Assembly: GCF_019145355.1 (NCBI RefSeq)
Contig: NZ_JAHSTY010000003.1
Span: 66,933 to 130,932, forward strand
Source of the DNA: Pseudomonas azadiae
Lineage (GTDB): Bacteria; Pseudomonadota; Gammaproteobacteria; Pseudomonadales; Pseudomonadaceae
Direction of reading: 5' to 3'
Length of the DNA: 64,000 nt
Positions 28,396 through 36,957 of the stretch are shown one piece after another (position 1 is the first letter of the stretch; each line of letters opens with the position of its first letter). A program made the position numbers and the translations under genes. The notes under the pieces were generated by a model, which was not told the DNA's origin, searched no databases, and was given only the letters and a program-made list of their open reading frames with translations.

Positions 28396-29322
28396 ATGCG
28401 CATCGTTCCCCATATTCTGGGCGCAGCTATCGCTGCCGCTCTGATCAGCACTCCAGTGTTCGCCGCTGAACTCACCGGCACCCTGAAGAAGATCAACGAC
28501 TCCGGCACCATCACTCTCGCTCACCGCGACAGCTCCATTCCGTTTTCCTACATCGCGGATGGTACGGGCAAACCCGTGGGCTACTCCCATGACATTCAGC
28601 TGGCTGTCGTCGAAGCCCTGAAAAAAGACCTGAACAAACCCGACCTGAAGACCAAGTACAACCTGGTAACCTCGCAAACCCGTATTCCGCTGATCCAGAA
28701 CGGCACCGCGGACCTCGAGTGCGGCTCCACCACCAACAACGCCGAACGCGCCCAGCAAGTCGACTTCACCACCAATATCTTCGAAATCGGCACCCGTCTG
28801 CTGGTCAAGAAAGACAAGGAAGGCAAGCCGTCATACGCCGACTTCGCCGACCTGAAAGGCAAGAACGTCGTGACCACCGCCGGCACTACGTCCGAGCGCA
28901 TCCTCAAGGCGATGAACGCCGACAAGCAGATGGGCATGAACGTCATCTCCGCCAAGGACCACGGCGAATCCTTCCAGATGCTCGAAAGCGGCCGCGCCGT
29001 CGCCTTCATGATGGACGACGCCCTGCTCGCCGGTGAAGAAGCCAAGGCCAAGAAGCCGGACGATTGGGTTATCACCGGTACGCCACAGTCCTTCGAAGCC
29101 TACGCCTGCATGGTTCGCAAAGGCGACCCGGACTTCAAGAAAGCCGTGGATAACGCCATCGTCGGCCTGTACAAGTCCGGCGAGATCAACAAGATCTACG
29201 CCAAATGGTTCGAAAGCCCGATCCCGCCAAAAGGCCTGAACCTGAACTTCCCGATGAGCGAGAAGGTGAAGGAGCTGATCGCCAACCCAAGCGACAAACC
29301 AGCGCCTGACGTAAAAATCTGA
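28396..29322 (+). CDS. aatJ: Glutamate/aspartate ABC binding protein AatJ
   Basis: This 308-residue periplasmic solute-binding protein (SBP family 3) starts with a signal peptide cleaved near residue 24 (ISTPVFA-AEL). The family signature runs through TITLAHRDSSIPFSY and LECGSTTNNAER. The ATG at 28396 has an excellent GAGGAAG Shine-Dalgarno; the same frame is open further upstream, but that part overlaps the promoter. It is the first gene of a four-gene importer with the cognate kinase and regulator downstream. GltI is the E. coli equivalent name. Confidence 0.96.
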   Translation: MRIVPHILGAAIAAALISTPVFAAELTGTLKKINDSGTITLAHRDSSIPFSYIADGTGKPVGYSHDIQLAVVEALKKDLNKPDLKTKYNLVTSQTRIPLIQNGTADLECGSTTNNAERAQQVDFTTNIFEIGTRLLVKKDKEGKPSYADFADLKGKNVVTTAGTTSERILKAMNADKQMGMNVISAKDHGESFQMLESGRAVAFMMDDALLAGEEAKAKKPDDWVITGTPQSFEAYACMVRKGDPDFKKAVDNAIVGLYKSGEINKIYAKWFESPIPPKGLNLNFPMSEKVKELIANPSDKPAPDVKI

Positions 29323-29339
29323 TACCTGACTAAGCTTAT

Positions 29340-29369
29340 CGCCTGAGGGAGCCCACCTTCCCTCAGGCG
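29340..29369 (+). promoter_or_regulatory. Intercistronic hairpin between aatJ and aatQ
   Basis: CGCCTGAGGGA-N8-TCCCTCAGGCG has a perfect 11-bp stem, 17 bases after the aatJ stop codon, with no T run. Such hairpins often protect the upstream mRNA or attenuate readthrough, giving more binding protein than permease. Confidence 0.7.
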
Positions 29370-29515
29370 TCTGTTACTACCTGCTGGTTTTACTTTGGAA
29401 CACTCGACCTGGCGGTTTTCGAGCCGATCGCGTGTGCCTGGCGTTCATCGTTGGGCGGGAATGGATTTTCCCCAAGCGGGTGCTTGTACATCGATCGATT
29501 TCGGGGGAGACCCTA

Positions 29516-30262
29516 ATGAATTACAACTGGGACTGGGGCGTATTCTTCAAGTCCACGGGCGTTGGCAGCGAGACGTATCTCGACTGGTACATCGCCGGTT
29601 TGGGCTGGACTATCGCCATCGCTGTCGTGGCATGGATCATCGCCTTGCTGCTGGGGTCCATCCTGGGCGTCATGCGCACGGTGCCGAACCGCCTCGTGGC
29701 GGGCATCGCGACCTGCTACGTTGAACTGTTTCGTAACGTGCCGCTGCTGGTTCAGCTGTTCATCTGGTACTTCCTGATACCCGACCTGCTGCCACAAGGC
29801 CTGCAGGACTGGTATAAACAGGACCTGAACCCGACGACGTCCGCCTACCTGAGCGTGGTCGTGTGCCTGGGCCTCTTCACCGCCGCCCGTGTGTGCGAGC
29901 AAGTGCGCACCGGCATCCAGGCGCTGCCAACCGGCCAGGAAGCCGCCGCGCGCGCCATGGGCTTCAAGCTGCCGCAGATCTACTGGAATGTGCTGCTGCC
30001 CCAGGCGTACCGGATCATCATTCCGCCGCTTACCTCGGAATTCCTCAACGTCTTCAAGAACTCCTCCGTGGCGTCCTTGATCGGCCTGATGGAACTGCTG
30101 GCGCAAACCAAGCAGACCGCCGAGTTCTCGGCCAACCTGTTCGAGGCCTTCACCCTGGCCACGCTGATCTACTTCACCCTGAACATGAGCCTGATGCTGC
30201 TGATGCGCATGGTCGAGAAGAAAGTCGCGGTGCCCGGCCTGATTTCCCTGGGGGGTAAATAA
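29516..30262 (+). CDS. aatQ: Acidic amino acid ABC permease AatQ
   Basis: This 248-residue inner-membrane permease of the HisM/GltJ type has about five membrane segments. The coupling-helix EAA motif reads [23 protein letters not shown] near 169-191. The ATG at 29516 follows gggggaga. Its stop codon overlaps the ATG of the next permease by one base (TAATG). It forms the membrane pore with AatM. Confidence 0.95.
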   Translation: MNYNWDWGVFFKSTGVGSETYLDWYIAGLGWTIAIAVVAWIIALLLGSILGVMRTVPNRLVAGIATCYVELFRNVPLLVQLFIWYFLIPDLLPQGLQDWYKQDLNPTTSAYLSVVVCLGLFTAARVCEQVRTGIQALPTGQEAAARAMGFKLPQIYWNVLLPQAYRIIIPPLTSEFLNVFKNSSVASLIGLMELLAQTKQTAEFSANLFEAFTLATLIYFTLNMSLMLLMRMVEKKVAVPGLISLGGK

Positions 30263-30933
30263 TGGAATTCGATTTCAGCGGCATCATCCCCGCCATCCCG
30301 GGCCTGTGGAACGGCATGGTCATGACCCTGCAGTTGATGGTCATGGGCGTGGTCGGCGGCATCATCCTGGGTACGATTCTCGCCCTGATGCGCCTGTCGT
30401 CCAGCAAATTGCTGTCACGCGTGGCCGGCGCCTATGTGAACTATTTCCGCTCGATCCCGCTGCTGCTGGTGATCACCTGGTTCTACCTGGCGGTACCGTT
30501 CGTGCTGCGCTGGATCACAGGCGAAGACACCCCGATCGGTGCGTTCACCTCCTGCGTCGTGGCGTTCATGATGTTCGAAGCCGCGTACTTCTGCGAAATC
30601 GTGCGGGCCGGCGTGCAGTCCATTCCCAAGGGCCAGATGGCGGCGGCACAGGCCATGGGCATGACCTATGGCCAGACCATGCGCCTGATCATCCTGCCCC
30701 AGGCGTTCCGCAAGATGACACCGTTGCTGCTGCAACAGTCGATCATCCTGTTTCAGGACACCTCGCTGGTCTACACCGTGGGCCTGGTGGATTTCCTCAA
30801 CTCCGCCCGCTCCAACGGCGACATCATCGGCCGCTCCAACGAGTTCCTGATCTTCGCCGGTGTCGTCTACTTCATCATCAGCTTTTCCGCCTCGCTGCTG
30901 GTCAAGCGTCTGCAAAAAAGGTTTGCCGTATGA
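30262..30933 (+). CDS. aatM: Acidic amino acid ABC permease AatM
   Basis: The protein has 223 residues. It is the second permease of the importer, with the EAA loop [22 protein letters not shown] near 130-151 and about five membrane segments. It overlaps aatQ by one base and aatP by four (ATGA), which points to tight translational coupling. Confidence 0.95.
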   Translation: MEFDFSGIIPAIPGLWNGMVMTLQLMVMGVVGGIILGTILALMRLSSSKLLSRVAGAYVNYFRSIPLLLVITWFYLAVPFVLRWITGEDTPIGAFTSCVVAFMMFEAAYFCEIVRAGVQSIPKGQMAAAQAMGMTYGQTMRLIILPQAFRKMTPLLLQQSIILFQDTSLVYTVGLVDFLNSARSNGDIIGRSNEFLIFAGVVYFIISFSASLLVKRLQKRFAV

Positions 30934-31664
30934 TCTCTATCAAGAACATCAACAAGTGGTATGGCGACTTCCAGGTGCTGACCGATTGCAGCACCGAGGT
31001 TAAAAAAGGCGAAGTGATCGTGGTGTGCGGGCCGTCCGGTTCGGGCAAATCCACCCTGATCAAGTGCGTCAACGCGCTGGAACCGTTCCAGAAGGGCGAC
31101 GTTATCGTGGACGGCACCTCGATTGCCGACCCGAAGACCAACCTGCCAAAGTTACGCTCACGCGTGGGCATGGTGTTCCAGCACTTCGAACTGTTCCCAC
31201 ACCTGACCATCACCGAAAACCTGACCATCGCGCAGATCAAGGTGCTTGGCCGCAGCAAGGAAGAAGCCACCAAGAAAGGCCTGCAATTGCTCGAGCGCGT
31301 GGGCCTGTCGGCGCACGCCCACAAGCACCCGGGCCAACTCTCCGGCGGCCAGCAACAGCGTGTGGCAATCGCCCGCGCCCTGGCCATGGACCCGATCGTC
31401 ATGCTGTTCGACGAACCGACGTCAGCGCTGGACCCGGAAATGGTCAACGAAGTACTGGACGTGATGGTGCAGCTGGCCCAGGAAGGCATGACCATGATGT
31501 GCGTGACCCACGAAATGGGCTTTGCCCGCAAAGTGGCCGACCGGGTGATCTTCATGGACGCCGGCAAGATCATCGAAGACTGCCCGAAAGAAGAGTTCTT
31601 CGGCGACATCAGCGCCCGCTCCGAACGCGCGCAGCACTTCCTTGAGAAAATCCTGCAGCACTAA
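30930..31664 (+). CDS. aatP: Acidic amino acid ABC ATPase AatP
   Basis: This 244-residue ATPase of the GlnQ class has Walker [10 protein letters not shown] near 34-42, the signature LSGGQQQR near 138, Walker [14 protein letters not shown] near 157 and the H-loop VTHEMGFA near 196. The start ATG overlaps the aatM stop. A longer in-frame ORF begins inside aatM and is spurious. Confidence 0.97.
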   Translation: MISIKNINKWYGDFQVLTDCSTEVKKGEVIVVCGPSGSGKSTLIKCVNALEPFQKGDVIVDGTSIADPKTNLPKLRSRVGMVFQHFELFPHLTITENLTIAQIKVLGRSKEEATKKGLQLLERVGLSAHAHKHPGQLSGGQQQRVAIARALAMDPIVMLFDEPTSALDPEMVNEVLDVMVQLAQEGMTMMCVTHEMGFARKVADRVIFMDAGKIIEDCPKEEFFGDISARSERAQHFLEKILQH

Positions 31665-31697
31665 AAGCAACACCGTTTGCCCTGCAGAAACGCGATT

Positions 31698-31804
31698 TGT
31701 GTGAGAGCTGGCTTATGTGGGAGCTGGCTGCCTGCGATAGCATCGCCTCGGTGCAATTTTGAAACCGAGGCGCCTGCATCGCGGGCAAGCCCGGCTCCCA
31801 CACA
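31698..31804. repeat. REPIN with an extra partial REP copy
   Basis: The pair ATGTGGGAGCTGGCTGCCTGCGAT (from 31715) and its complement ending near 31803 is preceded by a short copy GTGTGAGAGCTGGCTT (31698-31713). The left copy has lost a T relative to other elements (GGCTGCC for GGCTTGCC), and the right copy differs as well. It therefore looks partly decayed. Confidence 0.82.
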
Positions 31805-31854
31805 AGCCCGATCTCTGCGCGGCTGACAGCGGTAGCTGACCCAAGGCATCTGTG

Positions 31855-33756
31855 ATGAAATGCGACCCCAACCAATTTCGCGCCGCACCGCCATCACTTG
31901 CCGTGAAACCACGCCTGATCCGCCAACTGTTCCTGCCACCGTTGATCATCGCCCTGATGATCGGCCTGGGCTACATCGGCTTCTGGATCAGCGAGTACTA
32001 CGGCATTCGCACCCTCAGCGACACCGGTGAACGCCAGTTGGAGCTGCATGCCCGCACCGTCGAAAGTGAACTGAGCAAATACACCTACCTGCCCAGCCTC
32101 CTCGAGCTGGAATCCAGCGTTTCCCTACTGCTGGCCGACCCCAGCCAGGAAACCCGCAAAACCGTCAACGACTACCTCGAAGGCCTCAACCGACGCAGTC
32201 GCAGCCGCGCCATCTACGTGATGGACACCACCGGCCGCGTGCTCGCCACCAGTAACTGGCGCGATGCCGACAGTTACCAGGGTGAAGACCTGTCCTTTCG
32301 CGCCTATTTCCAGAACGCCGTGCGTGGCCAGCCCGGACGCTTCTACGGCATCGGCAGCACCAATGGCGAACCTGGCTACTACCTCGCCCATGGCCTGGAA
32401 GAACACGGCAAGATCATCGGTGTCGCCGTGGTCAAAGTGCGCCTCGAAGCCCTGGAAGAACGCTGGCAACGCGCGCGCCTTGAAGCTTTTGTCAGCGACG
32501 AGAACGGCATCATCATCCTCTCCAGCGACCCGGCCCGCCGCCTCAAGGCCGTGCGCCCGCTGAGCGATGAAACCAAGGACCGCCTGGCCCACAGCCTGCA
32601 ATATTACTGGGCAACGCTGAACGCGCTGGAGCCCCTGGCCCGCGAACGCCTCAACGAACGCGCCGAAAAACTGACCTTCCCGGCCAATAGCGAAGTGGTG
32701 AATGACGAGCACGCCGTCAGCTACCTGGCGCAAACCCGCCCGCTGAATGACACGCCGTGGCATTTCACCCTGCTCACCCCGCTCAACGACCTGCGCCGCG
32801 CCGCCATCAATCAAGGCATCCTGGTGGCGGTCGCGTTTGGCCTGGTGGCGTTTTTGCTGATTGCCTGGAACGAGCGACGCAAAGTCATCGCCACCCGCCT
32901 CGCCGCACGGGAAGCCCTGCAGGAAGCCAACAGCCAGCTGGAACGGCGGATCGCTGAACGCACTGCCGACCTGCGTGCCAGCAACGAACGGCTCAAGGGC
33001 CAGATCCGCGAGCGGCGCCAGGCCGAAGAAACCCTGCGCCGCGCCCAGGATGAACTGGTGCAGGCCGGCAAACTCGCAGCCATTGGCCAGATGTCCACCA
33101 GCATCGCCCATGAACTGAACCAGCCGCTGGCGGCGTTGCGCACGCTGTCGGGCAACACCGTACGCTTCCTTGAGCGTGGCGCGCTGGACACCGCCAGCGC
33201 CAACCTCAAGACCATCAACGAACTGATCGACCGCATGGGCCGCATCACCGCCAGCCTGCGTTCCTTCGCCCGGCGCGGCGATGATCAGGGTGAAGCCAGC
33301 CTCGCCAAGGCCGTGGACGCCGCGTTCCAGGTACTCGGCGCACGCTTGGACAGCCTGCCGCTGACCCTGCACCGCGACTTTTCCCACGCCCAACTGCAAA
33401 TCGACCAGACGCGCCTGGAGCAGATCCTGGTCAACCTGATCGGCAACGCCCTCGATGCCATGCAAGCCCAACCGGCTCCGCAGCTGTGGCTGGAAGGCAG
33501 CAGCGCCGACGGTAAATACCGTCTGCGCGTGCGTGACAACGGCCATGGCATCGATCCCGAGACGCGCAAGCATTTGTTCGAACCCTTTTTCACCACCAAG
33601 CCCGGCGAACAAGGCCTGGGCCTGGGCCTGACCCTTTCCGCGAGCCTCGCGGCCGCAACTGGCGGCAGCCTTGCCGTGGAACATCCGGCCGATGGTGGTA
33701 CCGCCTTTGTCCTGAACCTGCCACTGGTGGGCGCTCAACGAGCTGAGTCGACATGA
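31855..33756 (+). CDS. aauS: Sensor histidine kinase AauS (DctB family)
   Basis: The protein has 633 residues. An N-terminal membrane helix (about 25-45), a periplasmic double-PAS (dCache) sensor of about 270 residues and a second helix (about 320-338) are followed by a coiled-coil region. HisKA contains IAHELNQPLAAL near 420, and the HATPase includes NALDAMQ, DNGHGI and GLGLGLTL. It should sense acidic amino acids and phosphorylate AauR. I use the ATG at 31855 rather than the GTG just before it. It overlaps aauR by ATGA. Confidence 0.93.
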   Translation: MKCDPNQFRAAPPSLAVKPRLIRQLFLPPLIIALMIGLGYIGFWISEYYGIRTLSDTGERQLELHARTVESELSKYTYLPSLLELESSVSLLLADPSQETRKTVNDYLEGLNRRSRSRAIYVMDTTGRVLATSNWRDADSYQGEDLSFRAYFQNAVRGQPGRFYGIGSTNGEPGYYLAHGLEEHGKIIGVAVVKVRLEALEERWQRARLEAFVSDENGIIILSSDPARRLKAVRPLSDETKDRLAHSLQYYWATLNALEPLARERLNERAEKLTFPANSEVVNDEHAVSYLAQTRPLNDTPWHFTLLTPLNDLRRAAINQGILVAVAFGLVAFLLIAWNERRKVIATRLAAREALQEANSQLERRIAERTADLRASNERLKGQIRERRQAEETLRRAQDELVQAGKLAAIGQMSTSIAHELNQPLAALRTLSGNTVRFLERGALDTASANLKTINELIDRMGRITASLRSFARRGDDQGEASLAKAVDAAFQVLGARLDSLPLTLHRDFSHAQLQIDQTRLEQILVNLIGNALDAMQAQPAPQLWLEGSSADGKYRLRVRDNGHGIDPETRKHLFEPFFTTKPGEQGLGLGLTLSASLAAATGGSLAVEHPADGGTAFVLNLPLVGAQRAEST

Positions 33757-35090
33757 ATATTGAAGCCCAAGACCTCACCGTCCTGATCGTCGAAGACGAC
33801 CCCCATGTGTTGCTCGGTTGCCAGCAAGCCCTGGCCCTGGAAGATATTCCCAGCGTCGGCGTGGGCAGTGCCGAAGAGGCGTTGCAGCGCATCGGCGAGA
33901 ACTTCGCCGGCATTGTGATCAGCGACATCCGCCTGCCGGGCATCGGCGGCCTGGAGCTGCTCACGCGCCTCAAGGCCCTGGACAAAAGCCTGCCAGTGGT
34001 GCTGATCACCGGGCATGGCGATATCTCCATGGCGGTCGGTGCGATGCGCAATGGCGCCTACGATTTCATGGAAAAACCCTTCTCCCCCGAGCGCCTGGTG
34101 GACGTCGCGCGCCGCGCTCTGGAACAACGCGGGCTGGCGCGGGAAGTCTGGTCGCTGCGCCGCCAACTGGCCGAGCGCGATTCCCTGGAAGGCCGCATCA
34201 TCGGCCGCTCGCCGGCCATGCAGAACCTGCGCGAGTTGATCGCCAACGTCGCCGACACCTCGGCCAACGTCTTGATCGAAGGCGAGACCGGTACCGGAAA
34301 GGAACTGGTTGCGCGCTGCCTGCATGATTTCAGCCGGCGCCATGCCCACCAGTTCGTCGCGCTGAACTGCGGCGGCCTGCCGGAGAACCTCTTCGAAAGC
34401 GAGATTTTCGGCCATGAAGCCAACGCCTTCACCGGCGCCGGCAAGCGCCGCATCGGCAAGATCGAACACGCCCACGAAGGCACGCTGTTTCTCGACGAAG
34501 TGGAAAGCATGCCGATCAACCTGCAGATCAAATTGCTGCGCGTCTTGCAGGAGCGCACCCTGGAACGCCTGGGCTCGAACCAGAGCGTGGCGGTGGATTG
34601 CCGCGTGATCGCCGCCACCAAGTCGGACCTTGACGAACTGAGCCGCGCCAGCCAGTTCCGCAGCGACCTGTACTACCGCCTCAACGTGGTGACCCTGGAA
34701 CTGCCGCCCCTGCGCGAGCGCCGCGAAGACATCCTGCAATTGTTCGAACACTTCCTGCAGCAGTCATCCCTGCGCTTCGACCGCGCCGTGCCGGAGCTGG
34801 ACAACCAGACCCTGTCGAGCCTGATGAGCCACGACTGGCCGGGCAACGTGCGTGAACTGCGCAACGTTGCCGAACGCTTCGCCCTTGGCCTGCCGGCCTT
34901 CAAAAAAAGCGGCGCCAGCAGCGGCAACCACGGCCTGGCCTTCACCGAGGCGGTGGAAGCCTTCGAACGCAACCTGCTCAACGACGCCCTGCAACGCAGC
35001 GGCGGCAACCTGACCCAGGCCAGCCAGGAACTGGGGATGGCCAAGACCACCTTGTTCGACAAAGTCAAAAAATACGGGTTGAGCCACTGA
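33753..35090 (+). CDS. aauR: Sigma-54 response regulator AauR (NtrC family)
   Basis: The protein has 445 residues. The receiver has the acidic pair near 13-14 and phosphoacceptor in VISDIRLPG near 57. The AAA+ domain has Walker A GETGTGKE near 172, with the sigma-54 contact loop GAFTGA varying here to NAFTGA near 224. A Fis-type HTH is at the C-terminus (NLTQASQELGMAKTTLFDKVK). It activates the aat operon from the two TTCGG-N4-CCGAA sites. Its last base overlaps the glpM start. Confidence 0.94.
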   Translation: MNIEAQDLTVLIVEDDPHVLLGCQQALALEDIPSVGVGSAEEALQRIGENFAGIVISDIRLPGIGGLELLTRLKALDKSLPVVLITGHGDISMAVGAMRNGAYDFMEKPFSPERLVDVARRALEQRGLAREVWSLRRQLAERDSLEGRIIGRSPAMQNLRELIANVADTSANVLIEGETGTGKELVARCLHDFSRRHAHQFVALNCGGLPENLFESEIFGHEANAFTGAGKRRIGKIEHAHEGTLFLDEVESMPINLQIKLLRVLQERTLERLGSNQSVAVDCRVIAATKSDLDELSRASQFRSDLYYRLNVVTLELPPLRERREDILQLFEHFLQQSSLRFDRAVPELDNQTLSSLMSHDWPGNVRELRNVAERFALGLPAFKKSGASSGNHGLAFTEAVEAFERNLLNDALQRSGGNLTQASQELGMAKTTLFDKVKKYGLSH

Positions 35091-35428
35091 TGGATCTTTT
35101 CTTGAAAGCCGCCCTGGGCGCGGCGGTGGTGCTGATTCTGGCGGCGCTGGCCAAGACCAAAAACTATTACATCGCGGGGTTGGTGCCGCTGTTTCCGACC
35201 TTTGCGTTGATCGCCCATTACATCGTCGGCAAGGGCCGTTCTGTAGAGGATCTGAAAACCACGATCCTGTTCGGGATGTGGTCGATCATTCCGTATTTTG
35301 TGTACTTGGCGACGTTGTATGTGGTGGTGGATCGGATGCGGCTGGAGGCGTCGCTCGCGGTGGCAGCGGTAGCATGGCTGATGGCTGCGACCGTTTTGGT
35401 CAGCGTCTGGGTGCGCGTCCATACCTGA
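35090..35428 (+). CDS. glpM: GlpM family membrane protein
   Basis: This 112-residue protein has four hydrophobic segments (about 5-22, 28-46, 60-80, 88-108). It matches GlpM, a small inner-membrane protein next to glpD in P. aeruginosa and associated there with alginate production. Here it is the last gene of the aauSR unit (TGATG overlap), 7 kb away from glpD. The biochemical function is unknown. Confidence 0.85.
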   Translation: MDLFLKAALGAAVVLILAALAKTKNYYIAGLVPLFPTFALIAHYIVGKGRSVEDLKTTILFGMWSIIPYFVYLATLYVVVDRMRLEASLAVAAVAWLMAATVLVSVWVRVHT

Positions 35429-35444
35429 CACAACACGGTCAACA

Positions 35445-35535
35445 CTGTGGGAGCTGGCTTGCCTGCGATAGCGATGTATCAGCCAGAACATTTGGCACAG
35501 ATAGACCGCTATCGCAGGCAAGCCAGCTCCCACAG
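35445..35535. repeat. REPIN
   Basis: CTGTGGGAGCTGGCTTGCCTGCGAT and its exact complement flank about 40 bp. It lies between the convergent glpM and the NtrC-type regulator gene, 16 and 24 bp from their stop codons. Confidence 0.93.
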
Positions 35536-35559
35536 TTGAATTGAGGCGTGCCAGAGAAG

Positions 35560-36957
35560 TCAGCGGACGATCTTGTCGACCTGGATACCCAGCTTCTTCA
35601 AGCGATACCAAAAGCTCCTCTCCGAAATCCCGATCTTCTGCGCCGCCGCGGCCTGTACGCCATTGCTCTCCTGCAGCGCCGCCAGAATATAAGCCTTCTC
35701 CACCTCCGCCAACGCCGCATCCAAATCCTGGGGAATACCCGGCCCGTCGCTGAGGATCGCGGTCACGCCGCCCTCGCTCGGTTTGGACGCAAACAAGTAG
35801 CCCGGCAAGTCGATATCCTCGATAACCGACGAAGCCGCCACGATGGTCGCGCGCTCCACGCAGTTCTGCAGCTCCCGGATATTGCCCGGCCAGTGATACG
35901 CGGCCATGGCCTGCAACGCTTCGGCGCTGAACCCGGTAATACGCTTGCCGGCCGTGGCGCTGAGGCTGTGGGCGAAGTGCCGGGCCAGGGGCGCGATGTC
36001 TTCCACGCGTTCACGCAGGGGCGGCAGCGGGATCGGGAACACGTTGAGGCGGTAATACAGGTCTTCGCGAAATTCCTTGTTGGCCACCGCCTGCAGCAGG
36101 TTCTTGTTGGTGGCGGCGATCACCCGCACGTCCACCTTGCGCTCGCGCGGATCGCCCACCGGTTCGATCACGCGCTCCTGCAACGCGCGCAGGATCTTGG
36201 CCTGTAACGCCAGCGGCATGTCGCCCACTTCATCGAGAAACAACGTGCCTTTGTCGGCCTGCTGGAAGCGCCCGACCCGGTCGGCCACGGCGCCGGTAAA
36301 CGCGCCTTTGCGATGGCCGAACATTTCGCTTTCCAGCAGCCCTTCCGGGATCGCCGCGCAGTTGACCGCCACGAACGGCTTGTCGGCACGGCTGCCGTAC
36401 TTGTGGATGGCGCGGGCGACCATTTCCTTGCCGGTGCCGCTTTCGCCGGTCAGCAGGATGGTGGCGCTGCTGTCGCGCACCGAGTCCACCGCTTGCAGCA
36501 CTTTGCGAAACGCCGGGCTGTCGCCGACCAGGCTGTCGAATTGCGCGTGTTCATCCAGCTCGGCACGCAGGCGTGCGTTGTCGCGCATGATGTCGCGAAA
36601 CTGCAGGGCCTTGGCCACGGTGATGTCCAGTTCGTCGATGTCGAACGGCTTGGCGATGTAGTCGTAGGCACCGTTGCGCATCGACTGCACGGCGTTTTTC
36701 ACCGTGCTGTAGGCCGTCATCACGATCACCGGCACGTGGGGGTAGCGCAGCTTGATCTCGGCCAACAGCGCCGGGCCGTCCATGCCGGGCATGCGCCAGT
36801 CACTGATGACCAGGTCGATGTCTTCCCCTTCCAGCACTTTGAGCGCATGCAGACCGTTGCCGGCGATAAACACCTGCACGTCGTTCTGGCCCAGGGCCGA
36901 CGCCAGCAGGTCGCAGAGTTTGGGTTCGTCGTCGACCACCAGAATGTTATGCGTCAT
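35560..36957 (-). CDS. Sigma-54-dependent response regulator
   Basis: The protein has 465 residues. A receiver domain has the phosphoacceptor in LVISDWRMPG near 54. The AAA+ domain has GESGTGKE near 172 and the complete sigma-54 loop GAFTGA near 222. The C-terminal Fis-type HTH is GVQAAAAQKIGISERSFWYRL. It starts at the ATG at 36957 inside the end of the kinase gene (11-bp overlap); an upstream frame inside the kinase is spurious. It is the partner of the kinase next to it. Target genes are unknown. It could control the linked GNAT-like gene or the neighbouring aminotransferase operon. Confidence 0.92.
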   Translation of the reverse strand: MTHNILVVDDEPKLCDLLASALGQNDVQVFIAGNGLHALKVLEGEDIDLVISDWRMPGMDGPALLAEIKLRYPHVPVIVMTAYSTVKNAVQSMRNGAYDYIAKPFDIDELDITVAKALQFRDIMRDNARLRAELDEHAQFDSLVGDSPAFRKVLQAVDSVRDSSATILLTGESGTGKEMVARAIHKYGSRADKPFVAVNCAAIPEGLLESEMFGHRKGAFTGAVADRVGRFQQADKGTLFLDEVGDMPLALQAKILRALQERVIEPVGDPRERKVDVRVIAATNKNLLQAVANKEFREDLYYRLNVFPIPLPPLRERVEDIAPLARHFAHSLSATAGKRITGFSAEALQAMAAYHWPGNIRELQNCVERATIVAASSVIEDIDLPGYLFASKPSEGGVTAILSDGPGIPQDLDAALAEVEKAYILAALQESNGVQAAAAQKIGISERSFWYRLKKLGIQVDKIVR

